A stretch of DNA of 64,000 bases from Streptomyces typhae (GTDB taxonomy: Bacteria; Actinomycetota; Actinomycetes; Streptomycetales; Streptomycetaceae): assembly GCF_009755605.1 (NCBI RefSeq), contig NZ_WPNZ01000002.1, forward strand, positions 172,184-236,183. Reading direction: 5' to 3'. Below, piece by piece: positions 54,491 through 62,251 of this stretch. The notes under the pieces were generated by a model. The model did not search any database, was not told where the DNA came from, and saw only the letters and a list, made by a program, of their open reading frames with translations. Within the stretch, counting starts at the first letter, position 1; each line of letters opens with the position of its first letter. Both the position numbers and the translations under genes were made by a program.

Positions 54491-55573
54491 GTGAAGACCC
54501 TCACCGGAGGACAGCGGACCGTCCTCATCCTCACCACGATCCCCATGATCGCGGTAGGCATCGGGGGCGCCATCGGCACCTACGCCAACGCCTCCGCCAT
54601 CCTCCACCGCAAGGAAACCGCCCTCGGCGTCGTCGCGGCAGGGGAAGGCGCCACCCTCGTCGCCGCCCTCGTCATGATCGTCGTGACCATGCTCGGCCAG
54701 CCCGCCCCCCACACCGTGCGCGCCGCACTCTGGCTCCTCCCCCTCGCCGCCTCCACGATGGGCCTGGCCATCGCCCCCAGCGTCACCGAGGCCGTCGTCT
54801 ACGCCCTCACCCCGCTCGCGATGACCGCCAGCGCCGAGGGCATCAGCTTCCTCGCCCGCCGGATCGTCGTGCACCGCACCGGCATCGACATCGAAGCCCA
54901 GCGCAAGAACGCAGCCACCATGCGGCGCCTCGCCTACCACCGCGCCCGAGCCGCGCGACACCCACGCAAGCGGGTCCGCAAGCGGTCCACCCTGCGCGTG
55001 TGGCGGCTCATGAACCACGTCGGCGACGGCGACGCCCAGCTCGGCTCAGGACTCGTCCAGATCCAGCGTGACCGGCTCACCGAGGGCGCCAACGCGGCAC
55101 TCGCCGCCATGCTCGACACGCCCCCGGCTCTCCCCGAGCTGACCGCAGAACAGCCCGTGAGCCGTGAGCCTGAGCCTGAGCCGGGCGACTTCGACGACGT
55201 CGTCGGCACCGCCCTCATCGTCGCCGCACCCGAACTCGGCCACGCCCCCGCCACCCCACCCCTCTTGGGCCGCGAACCCCTCCACCCCACCCTTGACCTG
55301 CACGTCTCACGTGAGCCCGCCCTGAGCCCGACTGAGCCGCTCACCCACGCCCACGGTGAGCCCGCTCCTGAGCCGCCCCGTGAGCCCGACAGTGATCCAG
55401 GAGCCGACGACCGCGAGCAGCAGATCGCCGAACTCGCCGCCCGGCTCAGGACCGGGGAGCGGCTCACCAAGTCCAGCGCCGCCGAAATCCTCGGCGTGAG
55501 CCCGGCCACCGCCGGCCGACGACTCAAGGACGCGCGCGCCCGAGCCGGAGACGGAACGGGGTTCTACCCGTGA
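54491..55573 (+). CDS. DUF2637/SpdB-like membrane protein with C-terminal HTH
   Basis: 360 residues. Four membrane helices in the first ~135 residues (TVLILTTIPMIAVGIGGAIG ... LVAALVMIVVTMLG ... AALWLLPLAASTMGLAI ... AVVYALTPLAMTAS) match the DUF2637/SpdB layout. A long Pro/Glu linker leads to an HTH (LTKSSAAEILGVSPATAGRRL, about 328-348). SpdB-type proteins aid intramycelial plasmid spread in Streptomyces; in a tailed prophage this is unusual. GTG 54491. Confidence 0.75.
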   Translation: MKTLTGGQRTVLILTTIPMIAVGIGGAIGTYANASAILHRKETALGVVAAGEGATLVAALVMIVVTMLGQPAPHTVRAALWLLPLAASTMGLAIAPSVTEAVVYALTPLAMTASAEGISFLARRIVVHRTGIDIEAQRKNAATMRRLAYHRARAARHPRKRVRKRSTLRVWRLMNHVGDGDAQLGSGLVQIQRDRLTEGANAALAAMLDTPPALPELTAEQPVSREPEPEPGDFDDVVGTALIVAAPELGHAPATPPLLGREPLHPTLDLHVSREPALSPTEPLTHAHGEPAPEPPREPDSDPGADDREQQIAELAARLRTGERLTKSSAAEILGVSPATAGRRLKDARARAGDGTGFYP

Positions 55574-55782
55574 TCCGCATCCTGATCTCCGCCGGGGGCC
55601 TGATCCTCGCCCTCGTCTGCATCGCCGCCGTCGGCGCCGCCGCCGCACTCGCCGCAGCCACCTGGGGCGACCGCCACCCGCACCGGCTCACCACCACCGC
55701 CCGCGCCCTCGCCGTGGCCGTCGCCGGGCTCTGCATCCTCCTCGCCGCCACCAGCTACCTCGCCGAGGCATTCCTGTCATGA
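55570..55782 (+). CDS. SpdA-like small membrane protein
   Basis: 70 residues with two membrane helices (ILISAGGLILALVCIAAVGA, TARALAVAVAGLCILLAATS). Size and position after the SpdB-like gene fit small Spd proteins. GTG at 55570. Confidence 0.65.
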   Translation: MIRILISAGGLILALVCIAAVGAAAALAAATWGDRHPHRLTTTARALAVAVAGLCILLAATSYLAEAFLS

Positions 55783-56318
55783 CCGACCAAAAGCCCCCGA
55801 TCATCCCGACCCGGGTCATCCCCAGCGGTGCGCCGCTGCCCGACCGGCCGCCCGAGCCCGGTGAGCTGCCCCCGTGGTGGCCCCCGCCACCCCCGCCCGC
55901 GGCACCAGCCCCACCCCCGCCGCCCCCACCACCGCCGCCGTCGCACCCAGGCACGATCGAGGTGCGCATCACCTACGAGCCGCCCGTCCCCGTCGAACCC
56001 ACCCCGTCCCGCTGGCAGTGGCTGACCGACTGGCTGCGCCCCTGGCAGTCCCTCGTCGCCGCCGGAATCGCCCTGCTGCCCGCATTCGACGGCTACAGCC
56101 TCGCCACCGGGTGGGGCGCCGCCCTGCACGACGCCCGCACCACCGAGTCCATCGGCGCCGCCTACGTCCTGGCAGGCGCCGGGATCGGGATGGCGCTCCT
56201 CCTCGACCGCACCGGCCGCCTCCTGCCCCGCGCCCTGCTCGTCACCTCCATGGTCGGCGCGCTCGGCGTCATGGACTGGTGGGACCCCTTCCTCATGCTC
56301 ACCGGAGTCTCCCGATGA
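55779..56318 (+). CDS. Pro-rich membrane protein
   Basis: 179 residues. The N-terminal ~55 are Pro-rich, with a run of ten Pro at about 45-54, then three membrane helices (WQSLVAAGIALLPAFDGYSL ... GAAYVLAGAGIGMALLLDRT ... ALLVTSMVGALGVMDWW). Spread-operon member by context. Confidence 0.65.
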   Translation: MTDQKPPIIPTRVIPSGAPLPDRPPEPGELPPWWPPPPPPAAPAPPPPPPPPPPSHPGTIEVRITYEPPVPVEPTPSRWQWLTDWLRPWQSLVAAGIALLPAFDGYSLATGWGAALHDARTTESIGAAYVLAGAGIGMALLLDRTGRLLPRALLVTSMVGALGVMDWWDPFLMLTGVSR

Positions 56319-56827
56319 CCGGCACCACCACCCTCACCCTCGGCGGTCTCCTCGCCGCCCTCCTCGTCCTGCTCGCCAACCTGTACCCGTGGTGGACCGG
56401 CAACCGCGAGATGAAGATGCTCGCGCCCTTCGGTAAGGGCTTCACTGGGGCGGCCTGCGCCGCCGCCTGCCCCGGCGGTCTCCTCGGCTGGGCCCACTCC
56501 CGGTCCGGCACCGTCGCCAACGGCGCAGGCGAACGTACGGGGGCCGTCACTACCGGCACCAGCTCCGCCTCCGGAATCACCAACGGCCAGCTCGTCGGCC
56601 TCGGCGCCACCGGCGCCGTGGTCGCCGTATGCGTCGTCTTCCTCGTCTGCCTCGCCTACAAGGCCGCCGGAAAGGCCGACAAGCGCCGCATCCTCGGCGG
56701 GGCCTTCGTCGGCTCCGTCCTGCTCCTCACCGCAGGCGTGGCCGGTGCCCTGGCCTGGCTGCCCGGCACCCTCAACACGGGCGGCGAGGTCCTGGTCGAC
56801 GCGGTGCAGGGAGTGGGCGTCCTGTGA
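56315..56827 (+). CDS. multi-pass membrane protein
   Basis: 170 residues, four helices (LGGLLAALLVLLANLYPWW, GFTGAACAAACPGGLLGWAH, LGATGAVVAVCVVFLVCLAY, GGAFVGSVLLLTAGVAGALA) with a Gly/Ser/Thr-rich loop. Resembles small Spd-cluster membrane proteins. ATG 56315. Confidence 0.65.
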   Translation: MTGTTTLTLGGLLAALLVLLANLYPWWTGNREMKMLAPFGKGFTGAACAAACPGGLLGWAHSRSGTVANGAGERTGAVTTGTSSASGITNGQLVGLGATGAVVAVCVVFLVCLAYKAAGKADKRRILGGAFVGSVLLLTAGVAGALAWLPGTLNTGGEVLVDAVQGVGVL

Positions 56828-57465
56828 CCCGCCTCTCCCGCGCAGCCGACCGGCTCGCCACCGGCTCCAACCTCCTGACCAGACGACTCCTCGCCAGGGC
56901 CGCGGCCTGGTGCGCGCGCGGCCGCCGCACTGACCTGACCGGCTGGAAAGCCATCCTCGGCATCATCCTCCGCGTCCTTCTGCTGGCTCTGGGGGCGTAC
57001 CTCGCTGCCCCTATCGTGCGCGCCCTGCCGTGGCTGCTGTGGCTCCTCACCGGCTGGTGGCTGTGCGCCGCCTGGAGAGCCGCCCGAAAAGCCGCCGCAG
57101 ACTCGCCCGAAGAAGCTCCCGAAGAGGCGTCCGAAGAGGCTTCGGAAGAGGCGTCCGAGGAAGTCCCTGCCGACGGCGACGGGGAGACTCTCCGGGCCTT
57201 CCTCCTGGAGCTCATGGGGACCGGCTCCGCGGTGCACCTGCGCACCGTCCTGGACCACCTCCAGAAGCGCCCCCCGACGGCTGCCCTGACGGCCCGCTGG
57301 ACGATCGCCGATCTGCGCTCCTGTCTGGAGGCGCACGGCATCCCCGTGCACCCCAAGGTCAAGGCCGCCGGTGGGGGGCCGACTCGCGGGGTCCGGCGGG
57401 TGGATCTGACCCCTTCCCCGACCGACGCGCAGGAGACGTCTACCGCGCCGTCTACCGCTGCCTGA
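56824..57465 (+). CDS. membrane protein with Glu-rich repeat and C-terminal wHTH-like part
   Basis: 213 residues. One or two membrane helices (AILGIILRVLLLALGAYLAA, LPWLLWLLTGWWLCAAW), a Glu-rich repeat (PEEAPEEASEEASEEASEEV), then LRAFLLELMGTGSAVHLRTV and ALTARWTIADLRSCLEAHG, which may bind DNA. GTG at 56824. The 3' end carries TCTACC repeats. Confidence 0.65.
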   Translation: MTRLSRAADRLATGSNLLTRRLLARAAAWCARGRRTDLTGWKAILGIILRVLLLALGAYLAAPIVRALPWLLWLLTGWWLCAAWRAARKAAADSPEEAPEEASEEASEEASEEVPADGDGETLRAFLLELMGTGSAVHLRTVLDHLQKRPPTAALTARWTIADLRSCLEAHGIPVHPKVKAAGGGPTRGVRRVDLTPSPTDAQETSTAPSTAA

Positions 57466-57512
57466 CCTGCACGTCTACCACCGCATCTACCGACATCTAC
57501 CCGCCATCTACC
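57439..57512. repeat. six TCTACC direct repeats
   Basis: TCTACC at 57439, 57451, 57474, 57486, 57496 and 57507, running from the end of the 56824 gene into the gap. Regular short repeats near spread genes recall the TraB-recognition repeats of Streptomyces clt loci, although that motif differs (GACCCGGA). Confidence 0.65.
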
Positions 57513-57528
57513 GCCCAGGGAGACAGCC

Positions 57529-57789
57529 GTGACCCCCGCCGAGAAGCTCGACTTGTACGACCGTCCGCCCGTGGCCGACGTGGACAGCTCCGCCCGCTAC
57601 CGCAAGGAGACGAGCAGCGACGACGGGCGCACCTGGGAGCACCCGCGCCAGATGACGGGCAAGTTCCTCCGCCACGACATGGTCGACGCGCTCGCCGCGG
57701 GCTGCGCCGTCACGGTCGAGGGCGGTGCAGCCGTCATCGAGTCCCCGCACCCGATGGGCGGCTGGATTCGCTACACGCTCATCTGCTGA
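57529..57789 (+). CDS. hypothetical phage protein
   Basis: 86 residues, compact: LDLYDRPPVADVDSSARYRK, DGRTWEHPRQMTGKFLRHD, GGWIRYTLIC. GTG at 57529. No family recognised. Confidence 0.62.
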   Translation: MTPAEKLDLYDRPPVADVDSSARYRKETSSDDGRTWEHPRQMTGKFLRHDMVDALAAGCAVTVEGGAAVIESPHPMGGWIRYTLIC

Positions 57790-57867
57790 CCCCGGGGCGG
57801 CCGCTCGCTGCCAGGCATCCCGGCCGCCCCGGTATCCATCCCGATCACACGAGACAGGAACCCCATC

Positions 57868-58020
57868 GTGCCACTGCGCGACGACATGCCCACCCGGGCG
57901 CCCGACGGCGAGAGCGACCCCGAGTACGCCACCGACTACCAGGGCAGCAGGGGCGGTTGGTACCCCACCGACCCCAAGCCCGTACCCGGCACGCCCCAGC
58001 CACGCACCGAGCAGAGCTGA
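57868..58020 (+). CDS. small hypothetical protein
   Basis: 50 residues from GTG 57868, acidic and Pro-rich (LRDDMPTRAPDGESDPEYA). GACAGGAA lies upstream. Reads through cleanly to TGA at 58018. Confidence 0.55.
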   Translation: MPLRDDMPTRAPDGESDPEYATDYQGSRGGWYPTDPKPVPGTPQPRTEQS

Positions 58021-58083
58021 CAAAAACGTGACAGAACGCGGAAAGCACTCCTCCACCACGACCGCCTCCGAGAGGCTGGCTCC

Positions 58084-58257
58084 ATGAGCGAACCGAACCC
58101 CGAACCTCCGCAGAGCCCCGAGGGCGACTCCTTCTACTGCGCCCCACCACCAGGCTGGGACCCCGACGACGACTGGGAGCCAAGCAACAACGACTCCCTG
58201 CACTACGCCACGTGCATCGCCGACCCGACCGACCCCAACGACTTCTACGACCCCTGA
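58084..58257 (+). CDS. small acidic protein
   Basis: 57 residues, strongly acidic (WDPDDDWEPSNND, TDPNDFYDP) with two Cys. ATG at 58084. An acidic DNA-mimic role (e.g. anti-defence) is only a guess. Confidence 0.55.
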   Translation: MSEPNPEPPQSPEGDSFYCAPPPGWDPDDDWEPSNNDSLHYATCIADPTDPNDFYDP

Positions 58258-58287
58258 TCGGCAAACCGGGCTCCGCGCCCGGCACCG

Positions 58288-58318
58288 GCCCCGCCGCGCC
58301 ACTCCGTCGCGACGGGGC
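58288..58318. terminator. hairpin terminator
   Basis: GCCCCGCCGCG (58288-58298) pairs with CGCGACGGGGC (58308-58318), one mismatch, followed by TTCGTCATT. Ends the 57.5-58.3 kb unit. Confidence 0.6.
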
Positions 58319-58392
58319 TTCGTCATTCCCTCCCCACCGCCGCAGCCGCGCCGCTACGATCCCGCCCCATCACCATCCACGGGGGGGGACCC

Positions 58393-58749
58393 ATGCGCCG
58401 CACCAGCATCGCCGTACTCACGCTCGCCGTCGCCACCTTGGCCGGCTGCGGCTCCGACGACAGCTCCGACACCAAGCCCAAGAAGCCGAGTAAGACGACC
58501 ACCGTTGACGCAGCCGAGCAGCGCAGAGCCTGTATCCAGGGGTGGATGGACGTGCTCGAAGCGCGCCCGGACGACTTCGACCCGGAGACCGACGAGGACC
58601 TTGAGCCTGCCGGATGTGCGGGCGTGCCGGACGTGGTCCGGGAGGACTTGTACATGGACGCGCTGGAGCAGGTGAACGAAGAGGGACAGGACGAGCTCAG
58701 CGACTGCCTGGACGACCCGGGCTGCACGAGCTTCCCTGTGCGCCCTTAG
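58393..58749 (+). CDS. prophage lipoprotein
   Basis: 118 residues. Signal with lipobox LAGC (16-19), then a Lys/Thr-rich linker and an acidic domain with several Cys (ACIQGWMDV, AGCAGVPDV, LSDCLDDPGC). ATG at 58393 follows GGGGGG. Candidate for superinfection exclusion or lysogenic conversion (inference). Confidence 0.75.
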   Translation: MRRTSIAVLTLAVATLAGCGSDDSSDTKPKKPSKTTTVDAAEQRRACIQGWMDVLEARPDDFDPETDEDLEPAGCAGVPDVVREDLYMDALEQVNEEGQDELSDCLDDPGCTSFPVRP

Positions 58750-58758
58750 GGAAGGACA

Positions 58759-58795
58759 CGGCGGCCCCGCTCCGGTCATCCGGGCGGGGCCGCCG
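58759..58795. terminator. bidirectional terminator hairpin
   Basis: CGGCGGCCCCGC (58759-58770) and GCGGGGCCGCCG (58784-58795) form a perfect 12-bp stem with a 13-base loop between convergent genes. Confidence 0.8.
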
Positions 58796-59290
58796 TCACG
58801 AGGTGGGGCGGTCACAGAGACGAAGGTTGTGCGGGCCGTAGTGCCGTTGCAGCCACATCCACGTGCGAGGCGAGCCACGGTACTTGGCTACGTGCCTCCA
58901 CACCTCGCCATCTCGGCGCCAGCGGAGTCCACGGCAGGCCACGACGATCGACCCATCCGGCGGCTCGGGCTTCGGCTCAGCGTCGGCGCCAAGCCGATGC
59001 AGCTCCTCACGCCACCACGGCCTGGCTAGGTAGCCTGTCGCCCACTTGGGCGTGACGCCATCCGGCAACGCCGTGTTGCAGGTTGAGCACAGCAGACCAC
59101 GCACAGCCCATTGGCCGACAGTGGCGTCGTGATCAACAACGAGGAACCCGTGCTTCGTCTGCTCAGGGGCCGCGCGGCAGATCTGGCATCGGCCAGCGGC
59201 GCGACGGACTAGCCGATCGTAGTCCTCGCAGCCGAGGTGATACGTCCGGTGGCTGCACGCCCGGCCTCGCGGTTTGACGTGGTCAGCCAT
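58796..59290 (-). CDS. recombination endonuclease VII-like HNH protein
   Basis: 164 residues. YDRLVRRAAGRCQICRAAP then FLVVDHDATVGQWAVRGLLC and STCNTALPDGV follow the endonuclease VII (PF02945) pattern of C-x2-C, DH and C-x2-C zinc ligands. The C-terminus adds WRRDGEVWRHVAKYRGSPRT. It could resolve branched DNA before packaging. Confidence 0.83.
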   Translation of the reverse strand: MADHVKPRGRACSHRTYHLGCEDYDRLVRRAAGRCQICRAAPEQTKHGFLVVDHDATVGQWAVRGLLCSTCNTALPDGVTPKWATGYLARPWWREELHRLGADAEPKPEPPDGSIVVACRGLRWRRDGEVWRHVAKYRGSPRTWMWLQRHYGPHNLRLCDRPTS

Positions 59291-59483
59291 CCGAGAGGAG
59301 TGAGCGGCCGTCAGCTACCAGGCGTCTGACGGTCTCTCGGCTGTAGCCGGTGGCTTCGATGATGTCCTTCTGCTGCATGTGCTCGGCGGCTTCGGCGAGG
59401 CCTCGGGCGCGGGTGCGCTCTGCCTCAGCGACGGTCTCGTCGTAGGCCTGTCGGATCTTGGTGACGTCATCTCGGGTGAGCAT
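59283..59483 (-). CDS. small HTH protein
   Basis: 66 residues. LTRDDVTKIRQAYDETVAEA coil, then the HTH MQQKDIIEATGYSRETVRRL. Divergent from the WYL gene; a repeated palindromic operator lies between. ATG at 59483 follows GAGGG. Confidence 0.7.
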   Translation of the reverse strand: MLTRDDVTKIRQAYDETVAEAERTRARGLAEAAEHMQQKDIIEATGYSRETVRRLVADGRSLLSDG

Positions 59484-59492
59484 GCCCTCATG

Positions 59493-59549
59493 ATGCCTCA
59501 CGCGCTAGGCCTAGTCCACTTGACATGCCTCACGGGCTAGGCCTAGCCT
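59493..59549 (+). promoter_or_regulatory. 22-bp direct repeats around a sigma-70-type promoter
   Basis: ATGCCTCACGSGCTAGGCCTAG (S = C or G) occurs at 59493-59514 and 59525-59546; each ends with the palindrome CTAGGCCTAG. TTGACA (59520-59525) and TAGCCT (59544-59549) lie 18 bp apart, so the second repeat covers the promoter of the WYL gene. Confidence 0.75.
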
Positions 59550-59588
59550 ATTAGGCATAGCCAGTCAGGCAAGGCCGAGGGGGACCCG

Positions 59589-59972
59589 ATGAGGCACACC
59601 GCACACGAGACCAGCACCCAGACCCTCACCCGCCTCATCAAGGCCCTCGACAACCAGCACCCCATCACCATCACCTACACCAAGGCCGACGGCACCGAGA
59701 CCATCCGCACCATCGAAATCTTCGACATCACCGTCACCGCCGTCGGCGACATCGTCCTCCGCGCCATGGACCGCACCAGCGGCGAAGCCCGCTCCTTCCG
59801 CCTCGACCGCATCCAGACCTACACCATCCACCGCACCGCGTACGTCGTGCCCCGCCCGGCCGCCGACGAGCCCCGCCCCGCACGCGGCCTCGCCACCATC
59901 ACCGTCCTCTACCCCATCGACCTTCCCGCCCTCGCGCGCGTCCAGCTGCTCGCCGACGCCCTCGCCGCCTAG
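59589..59972 (+). CDS. WYL-like domain protein
   Basis: 127 residues. ITITYTKADGTETIRTIEIF then AVGDIVLRAMDRTSGEARSF and RLDRIQTYTIHR form the Sm-like WYL beta barrel, with F/Y variants of the WYL motif. Such domains sense nucleic acid or nucleotides. ATG at 59589. Confidence 0.7.
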   Translation: MRHTAHETSTQTLTRLIKALDNQHPITITYTKADGTETIRTIEIFDITVTAVGDIVLRAMDRTSGEARSFRLDRIQTYTIHRTAYVVPRPAADEPRPARGLATITVLYPIDLPALARVQLLADALAA

Positions 59973-60040
59973 AGCCAGTTGCGCGCGTCGTTACCATCCA
60001 TCAAAGAACTTTGACGCGGCAACACGCAGGCGAGAGGCAG

Positions 60041-60574
60041 GTGGACGCCGTGGCCAACCCCCACCAGGACGCCCGCAACCACAACACCGGCAGGTACGAA
60101 CGCACCCTGGAAACCGCCCAGCGCGACGCCCGCGCCGCCGCACTCCGCGCCGAGGGCCGCACCTACCAGGAGATCGGCGAGGACCTCGGGATCACCAAGG
60201 GGGCCGCCATGGACGCCTGCCGCCGCGCCGTACGCGAAGCCGTCCAGGACTCCGCCAAGGACCTGATCAACCTCGAAGTCACGCGGCTCGAAGCGATGTA
60301 CGACGAGGTCCTCGACATCCTCCAACGCGAGCACTACGTCGTCTCCCACGGACAGATCGTCCGCGACGACACCGGCACCGCACTGCGCGACGACGAGATG
60401 AAGCTGAAGGCCATCGACAGAGCCCTGCGCACCCGCGAGTCGTTCCGCAAGCTGCTCGGCCTCGACGCTCCCTCGCGCGTCAGCGTCGAAGCCGAGCAGC
60501 TCGGCCGCGAGATCGGCCGACTCCTCGACTCCGCCCTCGGCCCGGACGACACCGGTGACGACACCGACGCGTGA
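60041..60574 (+). CDS. terminase small subunit-like protein
   Basis: 177 residues. HTH RAEGRTYQEIGEDLGITKG (about 38-56) then AMDACRRAVREAVQDSAKDL and helices. It lies directly upstream of TerL with a 20-base overlap. GTG at 60041; GTG 60050 and TTG 60011 are alternatives, all with weak ribosome sites. Confidence 0.72.
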   Translation: MDAVANPHQDARNHNTGRYERTLETAQRDARAAALRAEGRTYQEIGEDLGITKGAAMDACRRAVREAVQDSAKDLINLEVTRLEAMYDEVLDILQREHYVVSHGQIVRDDTGTALRDDEMKLKAIDRALRTRESFRKLLGLDAPSRVSVEAEQLGREIGRLLDSALGPDDTGDDTDA

Positions 60575-62054
60575 CGCGGTCCGCCAGCAGATCGACATGC
60601 TGGTGCGCGCCGGGGACACCAAGGCCCTGCGCGAGATACGCGACCAGCTCCGCCGGAAGGTCGACCGGCGCAACCTGCGCGAGCGCTCCCGCCTGTACGC
60701 GCACAACCCGGTCGGCTGGGTGCAGGAGCGTCTGCGTCAGACCGTGTGGTCGAAGCAGCGCGAGATCATGCTCAGCGTCCGCGACCACCGCAGGACCGCC
60801 GTCCGCTCGTGCCACGGTGCGGGCAAGTCACACACTGCCTCGCTGGTCGCCTCCTGGTGGCTGGACACGCACCCGCCCGGAGAGGCCTTCGTCGTCACCT
60901 CAGCGCCGACGTTCGCTCAGGTCCGGGCGATCCTGTGGCGCTACATCCGCCGCACCCACCGCCGCGGCAAGCTCGCCGGCCGGGTGAACCAGACCGAATG
61001 GCACATCGACGACGAACTCGTGGCATTCGGCCGGAAACCCGCCGACCACGACGAGAGCGCGTTCCAAGGCATCCATGCCCGGTACGTGCTGGTCATCCTC
61101 GACGAGGCGTGCGGCATCCCCGAGCAGCTGTGGGTGGCGGCGGACGCGCTGACGACGAACGCGGACTGCCGGATCCTCGCAATCGGCAACCCGGACTCGC
61201 CCTCGTCGCACTTCCGGAAGGTGTGCCTACCCGGGAGCGGTTGGCACGTCATCGGCATCAGCGCGTTCGACACCCCCAACCTCACCGGCGAGGAAGTCCC
61301 GGAGCCGGTGGCGCAGGCCCTCGTGGGCAGGGAGTGGGTAGAGGAGAAGGCGAAGGAGTGGGGCGAGGACAACCCCCTCTACCGAAGCAAGGTCTTGGGC
61401 GAATTCAGCGAGGACGCACCCAATCGCGTCGTCCGCGCGAGCGACATCGCCGCGTGCCGCATCGACCCCGAGGCGAAGCCGAAGGCGGAAGACCTGGAGC
61501 CCGTCGAACTCGGCGTCGACGTCGGCGGCGGCGGAGACGAGACCGTCATCCGCGAACGCCGCGGCCGCCGCGCTGGCCGAGAGTGGCGGGCGCACACGGA
61601 CCGGCCGGAGAAGATCGCCCCGCTCGTGCTCCAGGCGCTCAAGGAGAGCGGCGCGGGCGCGGTGAAGGTCGACAGTATCGGCGTGGGGTTCGGCGTGATC
61701 GGTGAGCTCCGGAACCTGGCCAGCCAGGGCAAGCACAGCGCGCGGATCGTCGGCGTGAATGTCGGCGAGAAGTCCTCTCAGCCGGACAAGTTCAAGAACT
61801 TGCGGGCCGAGATCTGGTGGGAGATCGGCCGCGGCCTGTCCGAACGCAAGGGGTGGGACCTGTCGTCCATGGCGAACGACGACACGACGGTCGCGCAGCT
61901 GCTCGCGCCGCTGTGGGACGTCGACGCGCAGGGGCGTATCCAGGTGGAGCCGAAGGATGAGATCAGGAAGCGACTGGGGCGGTCGCCTGACAACGCTGAC
62001 GCCCTGTTGTTGGCTTTCTACAGCGGAAGCCGAACAAGGGTGAGGTGGCTATGA
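60555..62054 (+). CDS. terminase large subunit
   Basis: 499 residues. Walker A CHGAGKSHT (86-94), Walker B VLVILDEACG (about 178-187), coupling motif AIGNPDSP, RNase H-like nuclease LGVDVGGGGDET (about 318-329) with later Asp in VKVDSIGVG and the last acidic site NADALLLAF. It packages DNA and cuts concatemers. GTG at 60555. Confidence 0.92.
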   Translation: MTTPTRDAVRQQIDMLVRAGDTKALREIRDQLRRKVDRRNLRERSRLYAHNPVGWVQERLRQTVWSKQREIMLSVRDHRRTAVRSCHGAGKSHTASLVASWWLDTHPPGEAFVVTSAPTFAQVRAILWRYIRRTHRRGKLAGRVNQTEWHIDDELVAFGRKPADHDESAFQGIHARYVLVILDEACGIPEQLWVAADALTTNADCRILAIGNPDSPSSHFRKVCLPGSGWHVIGISAFDTPNLTGEEVPEPVAQALVGREWVEEKAKEWGEDNPLYRSKVLGEFSEDAPNRVVRASDIAACRIDPEAKPKAEDLEPVELGVDVGGGGDETVIRERRGRRAGREWRAHTDRPEKIAPLVLQALKESGAGAVKVDSIGVGFGVIGELRNLASQGKHSARIVGVNVGEKSSQPDKFKNLRAEIWWEIGRGLSERKGWDLSSMANDDTTVAQLLAPLWDVDAQGRIQVEPKDEIRKRLGRSPDNADALLLAFYSGSRTRVRWL

Positions 62055-62236
62055 ATCGCACGAGGGAAAGAATTCGCAGCTCAGTAACCAAGTTCAACGG
62101 TTGCATGCCTGTTCTGCTTGACACGTCTGGCATCATCCTGTTGTCGGGTTCCGCCATGATGATCCACATGGCGGCGGGAGTCGCTGCCGCGGGCATCGGC
62201 TGCCTCGTCCTGAACTGGCGGATCTACGGCAGGTGA
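62051..62236 (+). CDS. small membrane protein between terminase and portal
   Basis: 61 residues with one or two hydrophobic segments (VLLDTSGIILLSGSAMMIHM, AAGVAAAGIGCLVLNW). ATG at 62051 overlaps the terminase stop. Unknown function. Confidence 0.65.
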   Translation: MNRTRERIRSSVTKFNGCMPVLLDTSGIILLSGSAMMIHMAAGVAAAGIGCLVLNWRIYGR

Positions 62237-62251
62237 CAGAGGGGAGGGCTG

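Noticed and set aside
57439..57512. Exact pSAM2/pSVH1-type clt site
   Set aside because: The repeat TCTACC does not match the known GACCCGGA TraB-recognition octamer, so only a loose analogy is kept.
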